From contig CAJNOP010000001.1 of assembly GCA_905250075.1 (NCBI GenBank), forward strand, positions 2,289,272 to 2,353,271: DNA of 64,000 bases, in the 5' to 3' direction. Each line of letters opens with the position of its first letter. The first letter of the stretch is position 1. Shown here piece after piece: positions 37,517 to 49,190 of this stretch. Position numbers and translations under genes: made by a program. Under the pieces are notes generated by a model, which was given only the letters and a program-made list of their open reading frames with translations, searched no databases and was not told the DNA's origin. Source of the stretch: Rotaria sp. Silwood1. Taxonomy: Eukaryota > Rotifera > Eurotatoria > Philodinida > Philodinidae.

Positions 37517-39341
37517 TTAGTAATAACTAATTTGTTTATGACGAATTCGACGAAAAACTTTTTTCATAGAATTTTTTTCATTATCATCATTCATTGAACA
37601 AGCTCCAAGCCATATTTGCATACAACGTAAACCTTTTCGACATAGAGAATTTTTTCTTTTTAATTTAATCCATTTAATAATATCTTCATAGTAATATAAC
37701 ATATTGACTGAGTAAAATATTACACTTGATAATTGTTTAAGTTTTTCAAGAATATTTTTCATTTCATCAAGATTTGTAATTGATATTTGTAAATGTTTAA
37801 TAGAACGAGGAATTATTGAAGATAAAGTTTCAATGTTAATAAGAGACTCTCCAGTATGATTATAAATTAGTTTCAGTGAATGAATATTTGATGTTTTCTT
37901 CAGTATTGATGATATATAATCAGTTACAGATGAACGTTGAGCAACATTATAAATAAGAATTTGCATTGAAAGACAAACCAGAGATGATAAATCGATAATA
38001 GTTTGAAGGGATTGCAAAGAAACATATGGAAGCTTTCCATCAAGATTTAAAGAAAGATGAGTAATTTTTCGAAATATTGGATCTTTTAATTGATTGTTCT
38101 AGAAAATAATATAAGAAAGTAAAGATTAACAAATAATAAATTCATACCTGTATTTCATCATTGATTTCAATAGTTTGATTTAAATTAAATTTTAATTCAC
38201 GAACATGATCAGTGAATTTAATATGATTACTTGTTGTATTTAATGTTGAACATGAAATTTTCTTTGAATTTGTATAATATGTTAATAATGAATTACAAAT
38301 AGGTAATGAATATAATCTGATAATAAATAACGTTTTCATATAATCACAAGCAACATACCAATGTTTTTTTTCAAGCCAAAATGATGTTTGAAATGAATTA
38401 ATAAATAAATGAATATTTATTAATGAATTACGATTAATATAATTTAAAATATTAAAAAAAAATTCAAATTTATTTAATAATGGTAATTTTTTTACAATAA
38501 AATTTTCCCATTGATTACCATTTAATATTGGATCACATAAATCAGTCCATAAAATTAATTTCATATGATTAAGTGTTGGTGTGCAAGAAAGTAATATTGA
38601 CAGTTCTTTCATACGTATATAACAAGTACCAAATGATAATGATTTTAATTTTGATGGATAGATTACGTCCGATGGTTTATACATAGTTCCATCAGAATCA
38701 TACATATGACATTCTTTTAATATCAATTTATGTAAATTAGTTGCATGACGAAGTATTATATAATATTCTTGAAATGTACAACTTTCAAGACGAAGATATT
38801 TTAATGTAGTTGGTAACGGTGACCGTGAAATCACGTATAAATCTTTATAAGATACGTTTAAATCGAGTTTTTCAAGTTTTAATTTTGCTATTGTTGATGA
38901 TAGTAGTACACGTGTTGTATAACTAAATTTATCTGATGATTTACTATCAATTGATAATGATTTAAGTGAACAATTCGAAATATGTTTTAATATTGAAAAT
39001 AAATTATTTTCGTCAATTTTAAGTAAATCTAATGATTGAAGTCGAGAAAATTGTTCAAATGAAAATCTTGATAAAAATGTACGAATTTGATATGGTGTAT
39101 CTATATCATTAGTAAGTATAATTGAAAGAACTTTTTTCGGAGATATAACGTGACAAATATGATCAAAATCAGTTTTTGATATTAATCTCAAATCGAGTTT
39201 ATATTGATCATAAGAATCAACAATTGTTTGAAATCGTTTGCATACATAACGAAATGAAAATAATATTGTTGATAAATCAAGATATTCCAATAAATAATAA
39301 ATAAGTTCTATTGGTAATGCATAAAGTGATGAAGTCGACAT
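37517..39341 (-). CDS. F-box / leucine-rich-repeat-like protein
   Basis: Two exons on the minus strand, 38148-39341 and 37517-38098, 591 residues. The intron of 49 bp has GT (38147-38146) and AG (38100-38099). The N-terminus YALPIELIYYLLEYLDLSTILFSFRYVCKRFQTIVDSYD is a clear F-box (SKP1-binding). The rest is made of irregular LRR-like strands (LQSLDLLKIDENN, LKSLSIDSKS, LKYLRLESCTF, LHKLILKECHM, LKSLSFGTCYI). This suggests a substrate receptor of an SCF ubiquitin ligase; the substrate is unknown. Families of this architecture are greatly expanded in bdelloid genomes, which supports the organism guess. No close named orthologue was recognised. Confidence 0.8.
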
Positions 39342-40292
39342 TTTTTTTTCTTATGTAATATAGTTATAATCACGATTTTATTATTTAACGATATCATGAG
39401 AGTCAATCAGGTATGACCAAAACCTCGATTAGCATTTTAACAAACAATCACTCTTTATCCTTTTCTTTTTTTTTGTACATATATGCTATTTACCATATAT
39501 ACCAATTCGAGTCGGGTCAAACAATATAATAGTGAACACATGAATAAATATCGGCAATTTATCAGGTAGAATTGTCACGTTATTATTATTAATCAGTAAT
39601 AACAAAAAGCATTATTAATCGTTGCTATTAATAAATAAGACATTAGAAAACTAAGTAAGTATTGATAAAATAAACTCATTGACATACTTTTCATCTTTTA
39701 ATCCTCACTAGCAAATGGAATTGCCACTTTTTGAAACATTGCAGAAAATGCTTAACGCGTGATATCAAAAAACTACATATTGTATGTAGAGAATTGTCTG
39801 AACTACCGATTGGTAAAAAGGTTTTTTTTAATCCTTACTCTATCTCCAAGCTATACGACATGCAAAAGACATGATTATGAAATTACTAAAAAATGTATCT
39901 CTTCTTTTTGAATTGTGTTCTCAGCTACGAGAAATACTTATCTTGATGAAGTGCTGCGCGATAAATATCGACGAAATTCGCTACTATTGAATAAAACGCG
40001 TTTAAAAATTTTCCTACAAATTAATTGAACAAGAGCTTGTACGACATAAAATGGCAATCGCAGTTGCCAAATTACCCTACACACAGAGAAGCGCATGTTG
40101 TTAATCAGATTATATTATTGGCCTACTGAAGAGAACAATAGCGTATTTTAATAGTTGTTTTATTACTCATTCTTCTAGAACCTTTATGGAGGTAAGGTAT
40201 TAATATTCAATCGGATTTTCACTTATTTATTTCATATTCTAGTAAAAAAAAAACAGAAAAGCCCAAACAAAACTTGGCGTAAAAAATAGAAA
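39342..40292. other. Intergenic, 0.95 kb, head of the F-box gene
   Basis: AT-rich, with no gene recognised. The F-box gene promoter and the 3' flank of the elongase pseudogene must lie here. Confidence 0.5.
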
Positions 40293-41250
40293 CTAATCAA
40301 TTCTATCCTTCATGTTTTTCTTTGAGTCTTTTCGTAAATAAGTCATACAAAAGAAATGTGGAAAAAGAATGAAAAAAGAAATATAGAGTACTAATGATAA
40401 TACAATATTAGTATTCGTCGTATCACATGAATATCCTTCTTGTTTATATTTAAATGCAATGACATTTACTACACAGCCAGTAATCATTTGAATAAATTGA
40501 AGTAAAGTTATAAATACTTGAACAAATAGAGGAAGCCGAGTACGAGCAGCTCGGAATGCAAAATAACCATACATGATTGTATGAACACAATAATTCATTG
40601 TTACAAGCCAACGACTAGTTGAAACAAAAAATGCATAACTTAATTTATATTAATTATAATTATTGAAAAGAAAAAAACAAAGATAAAAAATGAATTACCT
40701 ATAAAAGCAATATATAAGCACTGATGCATGATGATACCAATGAAGAAAAATCAATTGGTGTCGTCATAATATAATAAATAATGTATCTAATGTTTCTGGT
40801 ACTTTCGAAGCCATAAATAAACAAACCCTAACATTTGCGAATTATATTTCTTTTTTATTATATAAAAATTAGAATTTACAAAACTCACCATAATCTAGTA
40901 ATATCTTGTTTAAACGTTGAATCATATATTCAATACATAAATCCATGTTGAGTTAAAGCATATATAAATTCAGATACACATCGACATGCACCCCAAAAAT
41001 TAAATATTGTAAGACTAATATTCCAAAGTATTAATGCTTGTCGTAATTCAAATTTTTCATTTTTTTCTAATCATCCATGTTTGACCAATAAATATAGCAA
41101 TGATATATAATAATGCATAAGGTAAACTTAACCAACACCAATTATAGAGCATACGTTGAATTGAAGAATATTTTTGTCCATTGAAAAAAATAAGTTCAGA
41201 ATCAAGAACTAATCGATGAACAACACCACTTGTATCTCTTACTAATTGAT
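40293..41250 (-). pseudogene. ELOVL6-type fatty-acid elongase pseudogene
   Basis: Minus-strand exons at about 40889-41250, 40699-40827 and 40293-40638 keep good splice sites and a full run of ELOVL6 motifs: KFELRQALILWN, ASKVPETLDTLFIIL, the catalytic HWYHHASVL, TMNYCVHTIMYGYFAFRA and MITGCVVN. ELOVL6 elongates C12-C16 acyl-CoAs in the ER. The frame is broken in three places: a one-base shift after WMIRKK in the first exon, a TGA after QHGFMY, and a TGA replacing the Arg expected in FIILRRHQL. No start codon in frame with the 5' part was found. So few lesions against well-kept motifs suggest a young pseudogene; sequencing error is less likely with three hits. The last exon ends in a Lys-rich tail. 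Confidence 0.8.
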
Positions 41251-43449
41251 ATATCTTTATTCTTCTTTGTTGTCTTTTAGTGTAACTTTACAAATAGAAA
41301 CATTCTTATTTTGTGGAACTCACGTATGTTTTCGAAGAAAACAGTGAGTGTAAGTTTTCAGTTCGAGGCTGGCGGCTTCCTCCTTCCCCCATCCCATTAC
41401 AGAGACATAGCAACGGGAAAGAGAACATTACAGACATACCTCCCATTACAGACACCTCGCTCCATTACAGACCTTGGCAACTTCGTGAAAACAAAATTCT
41501 GTTCGAAATTGAGAGATAAAAATAGAGCATTTTCTGATAATCGATTATCTTTAGAAAAGAACTATTATCTTTTGGAGATTTTAAATGTTGAGTATTTTGT
41601 CATTAGTATAATGAAACCAAAGGAGATATGTGAGTTCCACATCTCAGCCCCAAATGGGCTGCGCTAACAAGCGTTTTTATTTTCTTTCGGAGTTCTTCAA
41701 TCTTTTCATTAAAATGATTCATATAAAGCATCAACTGATTCTCTTCCGAGCCTTCTTTGTTTTAAATCAATTTTAAAGTGTACCTGAATCATAATCGAAT
41801 GATATTTATTAATATATCTTCGTTTTCCACTTATTTTGTAAAAAAAAAGTGATGCGCATGCACCTTGCTATCTTTAGTGTCATTCGTTATATCATGGTCT
41901 AAAAAATATACATCAGCATTTCACACGTTAAATTCGACAACATTATTACTTAGTTTCTTTTTTTTATATATTTCATTAAATTAAAATACACAACAATGTT
42001 CTTTTTATTTATGTTGGAACATTTTTAAACTGTATTATATAAACTTCACATTCAAGATAATGGATTAATACAGACGTATATCTTATTTCTTTTTTTGCTC
42101 AACATGAATGACATAATCATTGTGTCGAGTATAAATGACATTTCGTCAAATCCTGAATATAAATCATATATGAAAAAGAAAAGATGAAAAGCACATTATA
42201 AATACTCTCTTTATTTTTTTATCTATATTCATAACAATTAATTTTGTTGCTGATTCATTAATACCAAAATCGGTGTCATATTATATAAGGAGCAAATGAG
42301 ATTTACATAAAAAAAAGCAAGAAATTTTATATAATGCTCAATAATAACCAAATATGTGTCTCGTGGTAGTTCCTCTTTTTCTCTGGAAAGTTAATGAACA
42401 AGTCGTCAATGAGTCTATTCGATTGGCATGATGAATAAATAACACTAGTAATTGTCATCAAATCTATGCAAAGACACTGTAACAAACAGATTTACATCAA
42501 AAAAGGTAACACAAAGATCTGTTTCTTAGTAAAGGCAAAATAATTATATTTTTATATCTGATGAGCATCATCAACAATTGTGCATATAAAATTACATGAA
42601 AAATAAACTTTATTGATTGAAACCTACAAAGTTAAATATGAGAATCCATCGATGAATAACTATTATACTAAACAATTTATCGCAGTACTATAAAAAACTA
42701 ACACTTTTTCACGTACATGATTCTCTTGGTCTTGTTTTTCGCCAAGATTTCTTCTGTCAATTATGTGACACGATTGAATTGATGTATCGTATATACTTTT
42801 GACATTAATATGGTGATGTACAACTGTTTGTATTTTATTAGTTTATATGAAAATGTCGCTCCGATGCCGAACAAGAAAGTTCTTACTCAGCACATGTTTT
42901 CGTCCTTGCGACTGGTCTGTGATCCGAAGATCGTATTTACCTTCGTTCAGGATTAGAATAAGCGAATTTTCCTGCAAATTATCGAGGCACGAGGTTGCTT
43001 TTGTCTGAACACATAGTATTTTGCGCCAAAAGCTAATCAATATGAAATGTGTATAGACAGAACAAATATAGAGCACAGAAGAACAAACTGAGTATTGCGT
43101 TTTCAGCTAATTACTTGATGAAGATTGATTTTTGTAAAAACAAATCGCGCAAACAAAATGGTGCGTTCTCAAAATCATCCTCAGAAATTTTAACTTTTGT
43201 CTTCGTTTTGAGTGAAGAATTAAAATCTGAACAATTTTTTTAAATTAGGATGAATTGATAGATACAGTTCTTATTTCAAAATTCAAAGCAAGATTATTAA
43301 AATAAAGAAGTATTCAAAAAGAACAGTCTCAACTTTGCACATTATTAATTTGTAATGAACAAGATTCGTACGACTTAATCCAATAGATAAGACAATATTT
43401 ATGAGTTAATTTTTATACGGATAATTTTTTTTGGCAAAATTCTTATTTT
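41251..43449. other. Intergenic, 2.2 kb, with one MITE
   Basis: Contains the inverted-repeat element at 41312-41641. Nothing else recognisable in the remaining AT-rich sequence; short frames near 42.8-43.2 kb have no family resemblance. Confidence 0.55.
41312..41641. mobile_element. 330-bp MITE with TGTGGAACTCAC ends
   Basis: TGTGGAACTCACGTAT at the left end is matched by the inverse ATATGTGAGTTCCACA at the right. The interior has an unusually GC-rich patch with repeated CCCATTACAGACA words (41390-41470) unlike the surrounding sequence. No coding capacity; the reading frames that span it are composition artefacts. Superfamily not assignable; no clear target duplication. Confidence 0.6.
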
Positions 43450-44731
43450 CTAACCCGTCGTTGCTTTTGGTGATCGTGATAAATCGATAGGTAATTGTTG
43501 TGGATCATTGAATACTTGCCATTTTTCTCGTGGTACTCCTTCGAAAGCATCAAAAAAACGTTGATCTTCAAAAGCTTCACCTTTAATTGCTCGAATAAAA
43601 ATAGCTCGAACACGTTCCGGATATTCTTTTGCAACTGTTCCATAAATTTCTGGATCTTTTTCTCCACTGTCACCAACTAATACGTAATCACGCATTGTAT
43701 TTGAAAGAAAATATCGTAAATAGGCTATTTTATGAATAAATGTCGATTGTGAATGAAGAAAACCAAAAATAGATGTTGCTGCCCAACCAAAATGTCTCAT
43801 ATGAAATGTTCCATCAGGAAATTTATTCTCATAAATAAATTCATGGGTTAATATATATAATTGATCGGGCATACCGGATAAATAATGAAACGTACAATTA
43901 TTATTGTTTATACGCCATTTTTGATATAATTCAGCCATGCCTAAGAGAACGAGAAAAAGAAAAATGATCTTATTATATTGGCTTTTATTGATTATGTTTA
44001 CCTGGTACAGGTTTGAATGGATATATGAAAGTATTTGCAAGTAATCGTACTTTATCCAATACTTCGGATATTTTAATTGTATCATCAACATCACTAATAA
44101 CAGAAATACCTTTACGTGGTTCAATAAGTTGAATAATTCCTGTTGTTTTATCTTTATTATCACCAATAGCTTCATATGTTATAAAACTACTACCTCCTTG
44201 TTGTTGCTTTAATTTTTGTATTTCATCATTTGATATTTCAATTTCTTCATTAAATTGTCCTTGACTGTCTGTTAGAAATGAAAAGATTTTTTCATCAAAT
44301 TTTATATGTATTTTTTCATTTGATTCATCTTCAACAAAAAATGGTTTAAGTCGATCACGATTAATGGATCCATTGAGATATAATATATCTTTTTCATCCA
44401 GTAATTGTTTAGCAATTCGTTCTACCCATAGACTTGCACTAAATCCAAACCAATCTCTTCTTCTATTACGTTCATATCGCCAACCATGCATCATTATTTT
44501 CCATATGCTATCATTATTCAATGATTGATATCCTATATCAGGAAAAAGAAGCATTTCTTCTTTATCAAAATGACGAAAATCAATATGAAATTTTTTAGTT
44601 GCTGTATCTTTAAATTTGTCTGTTATTATATTCCATAGTTCACGAAGTCGATATCTTTGAGAAAGTGTTCGATTATCAACATTGATAACAAATAGTAATA
44701 GTAAGATGCATACAGTTGAATATGACACCAT
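43450..44731 (-). CDS. Secreted APP1-type (DUF2183) HAD-like phosphatase
   Basis: Two minus-strand exons, 44002-44731 and 43450-43940, 406 residues. It begins with a signal peptide (MVSYSTVCILLLLFVINV). The core has the HAD-like acid motif ISDVDDTIKISEV (DxDxT at about residues 213-217), then FHYLSGMPDQLY, MRHFGWAATSIFGF, KIAYLRYFLSNT and VLVGDSGEKDPEIY. The VGDSGEKDPEIY block is a hallmark of the APP1 catalytic domain. Fungal App1 is a phosphatidate phosphatase (PA to DAG) at endocytic sites. Animal members are scattered, so the substrate here is inference. The signal peptide suggests a lumenal or secreted enzyme, unlike cytosolic yeast App1. No frameshift or missing catalytic residue seen. 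Confidence 0.85.
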
Positions 44732-46891
44732 TGCTGATCAAGAAAATATAAAAGTATCGTATACGATATATACTGAAAGCGATCGAACAAAACGAATGGA
44801 AGAGAAATTCTAAAGCATTTTTTTTTATAACTATAGTATAATGGAGTGAGAACGAACGAATAAACCAGCAAAGTTTGAAGTAGTATAAGCCAATGATGAA
44901 AGAGGAGGTATGAATAAGTGTTTTCATCAGAGAAAAACCACTGATCCGATTGAAAGAATGAATGAGTTTATATATACATATGTATGATGTGATGAATCAT
45001 TTTTATGACTATTCATAAAATGGCACACGATGTGTTCAAGAATGCATAGAATATTTCATTTCTTTTTGAATAATAATGTAAGAATTAACATAGGTTTTCT
45101 TTCTGTCACTAATACAGAGTACAATTAATTGATACAATATTTTCGTTATTGTTGTTCTGCAATATGTTTTTAGAAAATTCAAAATAGAAAAAATATTTTT
45201 CAGACGTTTTATATAAATGTTGATACGGCTCCAATCATTTATGAATCATAGCAGCGCAGGGGTCAGATGTTGCTTACTTTATTGTTTGTTTTTGTTATGA
45301 AATTTTATATATTCACTAAACATGTCAATAAACAGAACCCATGGTAATCTGATTAATAAACTATTTCTCCAAGTCGAAAGAAAATGTTTCAAGTATTTAA
45401 AACACTCTAAGTATAAGATGCATTACTCAAAAAGCATAGAAGACTTAAGCCATACACACACTTGATTAATCACATTTAGTATACAATGCCTGAAGGGGAC
45501 TTCAACCTTTTCATCATTTGTGGAGAACGATTGATCAAAAAATTGTGAAAGTGTCAAGGTAGATTGATCTCAATACAAGAGTCTAAGTCATCATAGATTC
45601 AAAATTCCGAAATGCTTCCTCCTAGAAGTTGTCACGGTAACAAAGGCTAAAAATTAACCCGATGTCTTAATTAATATACATATACGTCTGATAAGGTTGA
45701 AATTTTCAGTACAGTACTAGACACCGTTTGAAGTGCCTGCTTTTTCTCTTCTGTTCGAATAACAAAATGGAAATACATTGGCAAAAAAAAGTTATGGGTA
45801 TTACATTTAATTCCAAATGCTTTTCAAGTTCTGTATAAAACCATTCTTTCGTCAGTGTACAGAGCGTCTCTTCGAACACATGCAGATTTTCTATTTGATA
45901 GGGCCTTTTTTGTGAATTCTGATAAAAACTAACTGTATGGTGTGTGTTAAAACACAAAAACAAAAGTGCACACCCTAAACACTCTCTACTGTCCATTTCA
46001 AAATATAATATGCTTCATTTTTTTTTGAATAAATTTTGATAAAATCCTTATAGAGAGCTACAGTTTTCACCATTTAAGGGTGAAGATCTGAGACTAAAGA
46101 AGTATCTCGGAATTTTTTTTGTAAATAATTGACCAATCAGGTGAGATTTTCGAAAACGATATTCTGGAGTTCAAAATGTCGTTTTCGAAAGTCTCCATCA
46201 AGAACTTACCTGATTGTTCAATTGTTGATCAATCACTTTTCGATGTGCTTCACTGATCCCTTTATCTTCTCTTTTAAATAGTGAAAACTGCAGATCTCTT
46301 AGATGTTTCTATCAAAAGTTATTCAAAAAACAGTGAAGTACATTATATTTTGAAATAAATAATAGTACAAGTAGAAGAAATTTTCAGCTCGGTCGATTGT
46401 ACTCTCGGGTTGAGAAACAAGAATGGTTCTCAATTACTTTTATTGAAAAAAACTCATTTTCAGAAACAGCAACATTATGTGTAAGGTGTTTCGGCCGAAA
46501 TGTTCCATATTTTTCAGCTTTTCGACTTTTATATTTACGTATTAATTCTTAAAATATATCTACTAGATAGATGATACTTCGAAGCTTATATAGATCGGAA
46601 AAAGCAACAATAAAAAAATTAAACATTTGCGGTCAGGAAAGAGGACTGACCCTCTTAAATTTTCATTGTCAATGTTTCGCATGAACTTGAATACCTTCCA
46701 ATGTTGATTATTTAATTTAGTGTGAGATAAAACTTATCGCTCATTTTTTCATCAATTTTATTTCAACGTAATCAAAAAGAATAAATAAAAGTCAATTGCA
46801 TGAATTTTTTTAATCAAACAGAAAAAAAGAAAAGCAAAATGTAGTTCATTTTACTGTCGCATAAATAAGAAAAAATTGCATCATTGTTATT
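44732..46891. other. Intergenic, 2.2 kb, with a large palindrome
   Basis: No gene recognised. It contains the 362-bp palindromic element at 45995-46356. The rest is AT-rich and featureless, including a frame near 45.7-46.0 kb that is not gene-like. Confidence 0.55.
45995..46356. mobile_element. 362-bp near-complete palindrome (foldback MITE)
   Basis: ATTTCAAAATATAAT at the left mirrors ATTATATTTTGAAAT at the right. Matching continues inward through TTTTTTGAATAA, CTACAGTTTTCACCATTTAA (mirrored as TTAAATAGTGAAAACTGCAG), CCAATCAGGT and GTTTTCGAAAACGATATT to a centre near 46176. The arms of about 175 bp diverge by substitutions and small gaps. No coding content. The cruciform-forming layout fits a foldback DNA element; superfamily unknown. 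Confidence 0.65.
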
Positions 46892-47179
46892 TTAACGAAT
46901 ATGCATCATTATAAATTCTTCTTTAGTTTGATATCCATCCCAGATACCTTGCGAATCAGTTTTTTTTGGTAATGTCTGATATTTAATTGACCATCCATAA
47001 AAAGGAGATAATGAACGTGGTGATACTGGTGTTGATGATAATGAATCATTTACATCGGAATTCGTTGATGAAATATTACCTGAATTAATAGATCTAAATA
47101 AAGACATATAAACATTAAAAGTTATTCTATATTAAAAACAAAGTCTATTTTACTTGAAAGTCGAAGTAGTTTCAGCCAT
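46892..47179 (-). CDS. Small protein of unknown function, copy 1 (75 residues)
   Basis: Minus-strand exons 47154-47179 (26 nt) and 46892-47093. The Ser/Thr-rich N-terminal half (MAETTSTFKS, then SLSSTPVSPRSLSP) is followed by a conserved C-terminal half FYGWSIKYQT...GIWDGYQTKEEFIMMHIR. The second half aligns with copy 2 (FSWGIQYKI...GIWNGYQTQEEFMAMHLR). The first exon is 26 nt in both copies. No signal peptide or membrane span. Not recognised as any named family. Downstream partner of the conserved 30-codon ORF. Confidence 0.7.
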
Positions 47180-47304
47180 GATAATGATTTGATTATCGAT
47201 TGAAAGGAAGATTAAAAATAAAATCGATGAAAATTACCGTTAAAAAGTTGAAAATAACAGAAAAAGAGACGAAATGAATACGAAGGTTAAGAAAAGAATG
47301 TAAG

Positions 47305-47456
47305 TCAATCTTTGAGTACGGCTTTGCCAAGTGATGAGGCTGGTTGCTATAATAGAAAATAAGAATACTTGGAAAACAATAGAATAAAACTATATAATCA
47401 CTCACATTTTTCCAAGTTTTACGAACGGGTTTAGCTAAATGTTTCGAAGTCAACAT
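47305..47456 (-). CDS. Conserved 30-residue upstream ORF, copy 1
   Basis: Two exon parts on the minus strand, 47406-47456 and 47305-47346, joined across a 59-bp GT...AG intron. The 30-residue peptide is basic, with core AKPVRKTWKNQPASSLGKAV. Copy 2 (49035-49190) encodes 28 of the same 30 residues. In the second exon part all four base differences between copies are silent. It lies on the same spliced message as the 75-residue ORF that follows 125 nt later. No family recognised. It may be a functional micropeptide or a translation-controlling uORF. Confidence 0.7.
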
Positions 47457-48656
47457 TCAGACATAAAACACTAAATGAATAGATAATTAATAGAATGTTT
47501 TTCTTTTAAATAAATCTTACCAACAAAAAAGAAGTACGTATATAGGTATGTGTTGTTTATAATAAAGATGTGCTTTGATATATGATAAATGAAATAAAAA
47601 TACTAACCGCTTGTCCTTATATATATATACACAATTAAGGACGAATCAACCTACAATGAAATAAAAACGTTAAAGACGATAGATAAGAACACAGGTTATG
47701 TCAATATGGATGCATTTCTCATAATCTAATGTGTAGTCATGCAGTCCACTCGTGATATGAAAATATCAAAGTGCATGATCACCTAGATGTTGAATTGTGC
47801 GTTAGTTTCTTTTTTCCAGAATAATTCAATTGTTATACTGATTAACCTTTCGATACTGATAAATCAGATTTCTGTTTTAATTTAGTGACTTGATACATCC
47901 GTGCGTTAATTATTATCATACACGTTTCAATATCGTTATTTTGACTGTGATATTTACGATAGCTCATGATTTGTAGGAAATAATTACATATGTCGAACTC
48001 AATTTAACTGTTCATTGAAGTATATTCATATTACTGTCTTTACTATTTAGTATAACTGTTTTTGAAGAATTTGAACCTTAACCCTATTTTTGTATATTGC
48101 GAATATGCATGTCTCTCTAGGCTGATATCAGTCACCTGATCGTTTATTTTTTGATGATATCTTCCAAAATTTTGCGGATGAAATATATCATGTGACTAAA
48201 ATTTTTATCGTATTGATGAAAAGGTTTGACTGTAGAGAAATACAGAGAACTATGTCATTCAAACAATGACCCTGAAAGCAAATATATTTGACCTAAATAT
48301 AATTTCTAGAAGATTCAATATAAATATCATAAAGTTTTTCTCTCATATGCGTATGAATGATTTGGACAGATCGATTTCAGTTATTTATCGAGAATCTCTA
48401 TCATTGCTTAATATAAACAGAATAAGAGAACATTTCAAACTACTGGTTCTTTTAATGTCTAATGCTTTCTCGTATTAGTAAATTCAATCACTTCGTAATT
48501 AAAATAGCTCTTTTCATTTATTCAAATGAAAAAAAAAAACGAAACAAACCAACAAAACTGAATGAAAAAAATAACGCAATAAAAGCGAACAAGACAAAAG
48601 AAAAAGTGCAGTTTTTCATTATTTTATAGAGAAGAAAGAGAATGTCTTATCACTAT
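47457..48656. other. Spacer between the two copies of the two-ORF gene, 1.2 kb
   Basis: Presumed promoter of copy 1 plus 3' flank of copy 2. No further gene seen. A short frame at 48.27-48.48 kb is not supported. Confidence 0.5.
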
Positions 48657-48934
48657 TTAACGAAGATGCATCGCCATGAATTCTTCTTGCGTTTGATAAC
48701 CATTCCAGATACCTTTTAATTTAGGTTCACGAATTATTTTATATTGGATTCCCCAACTAAAAATTGATGGCGATGATGAAGATGACGTGGCCATAAATGA
48801 TGATTCATCCATAGAAAGACTTTCGGAGGTAACAGTACTTGTACGGACGTGTCTATTCAAATATAAATACCTCATATATAACTCATAGATAAAATAAATC
48901 TGTCTTACTGTGAAAATGAACCGATTTCTGTCAT
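48657..48934 (-). CDS. Small protein of unknown function, copy 2 (73 residues)
   Basis: Minus-strand exons 48909-48934 (26 nt) and 48657-48852. MTEIGSFSQ opens the protein. A Ser-rich region follows, then SWGIQYKIIREPKLKGIWNG and YQTQEEFMAMHLR. Same exon sizes, order and phase as copy 1, so the pair arose by tandem duplication. The N-terminal halves are no longer alignable, while the C-terminal GIW(D/N)GYQT(K/Q)EEF block is kept. Confidence 0.7.
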
Positions 48935-49034
48935 AATTCCGTATTAAAATAGGTAATTAATGAAGAATTGGAAATAGAACACAGAAAGCTGGTTTAAAAG
49001 CAAGCAAAGAAAAGTTTACGATAGAATGTAGAAA

Positions 49035-49190
49035 TCAATCTTTAAGAACAGCTTTGCCAAGTGATGATGCTGGTTGCTATAATAAAATAAAATTTTCCTT
49101 TCATTTTTAAAATTAGAGAAAAGAAACAGCTAAACTTACATTTTTCCAAGTTTTACGAACGGGTTTTGCGATATGTTTCGATACTAACAT
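49035..49190 (-). CDS. Conserved 30-residue upstream ORF, copy 2
   Basis: Minus-strand parts 49140-49190 and 49035-49076, joined over a 63-bp intron whose sequence is unrelated to that of copy 1. It differs from copy 1 only at residue 3 (Val for Thr) and residue 7 (Ile for Leu). The main ORF begins 100 nt after its stop. Same split (51 nt, then 42 nt with stop) as copy 1. Confidence 0.7.

Noticed and set aside
41311-41667. 118-codon and overlapping 68-codon frames
   Set aside because: They span the ends of a MITE and its repeated interior, so they are a product of the element, not a gene.
45706-45996. 96-codon minus-strand frame next to the palindrome
   Set aside because: No homology, no splice signals, ends in the palindromic element; composition artefact.
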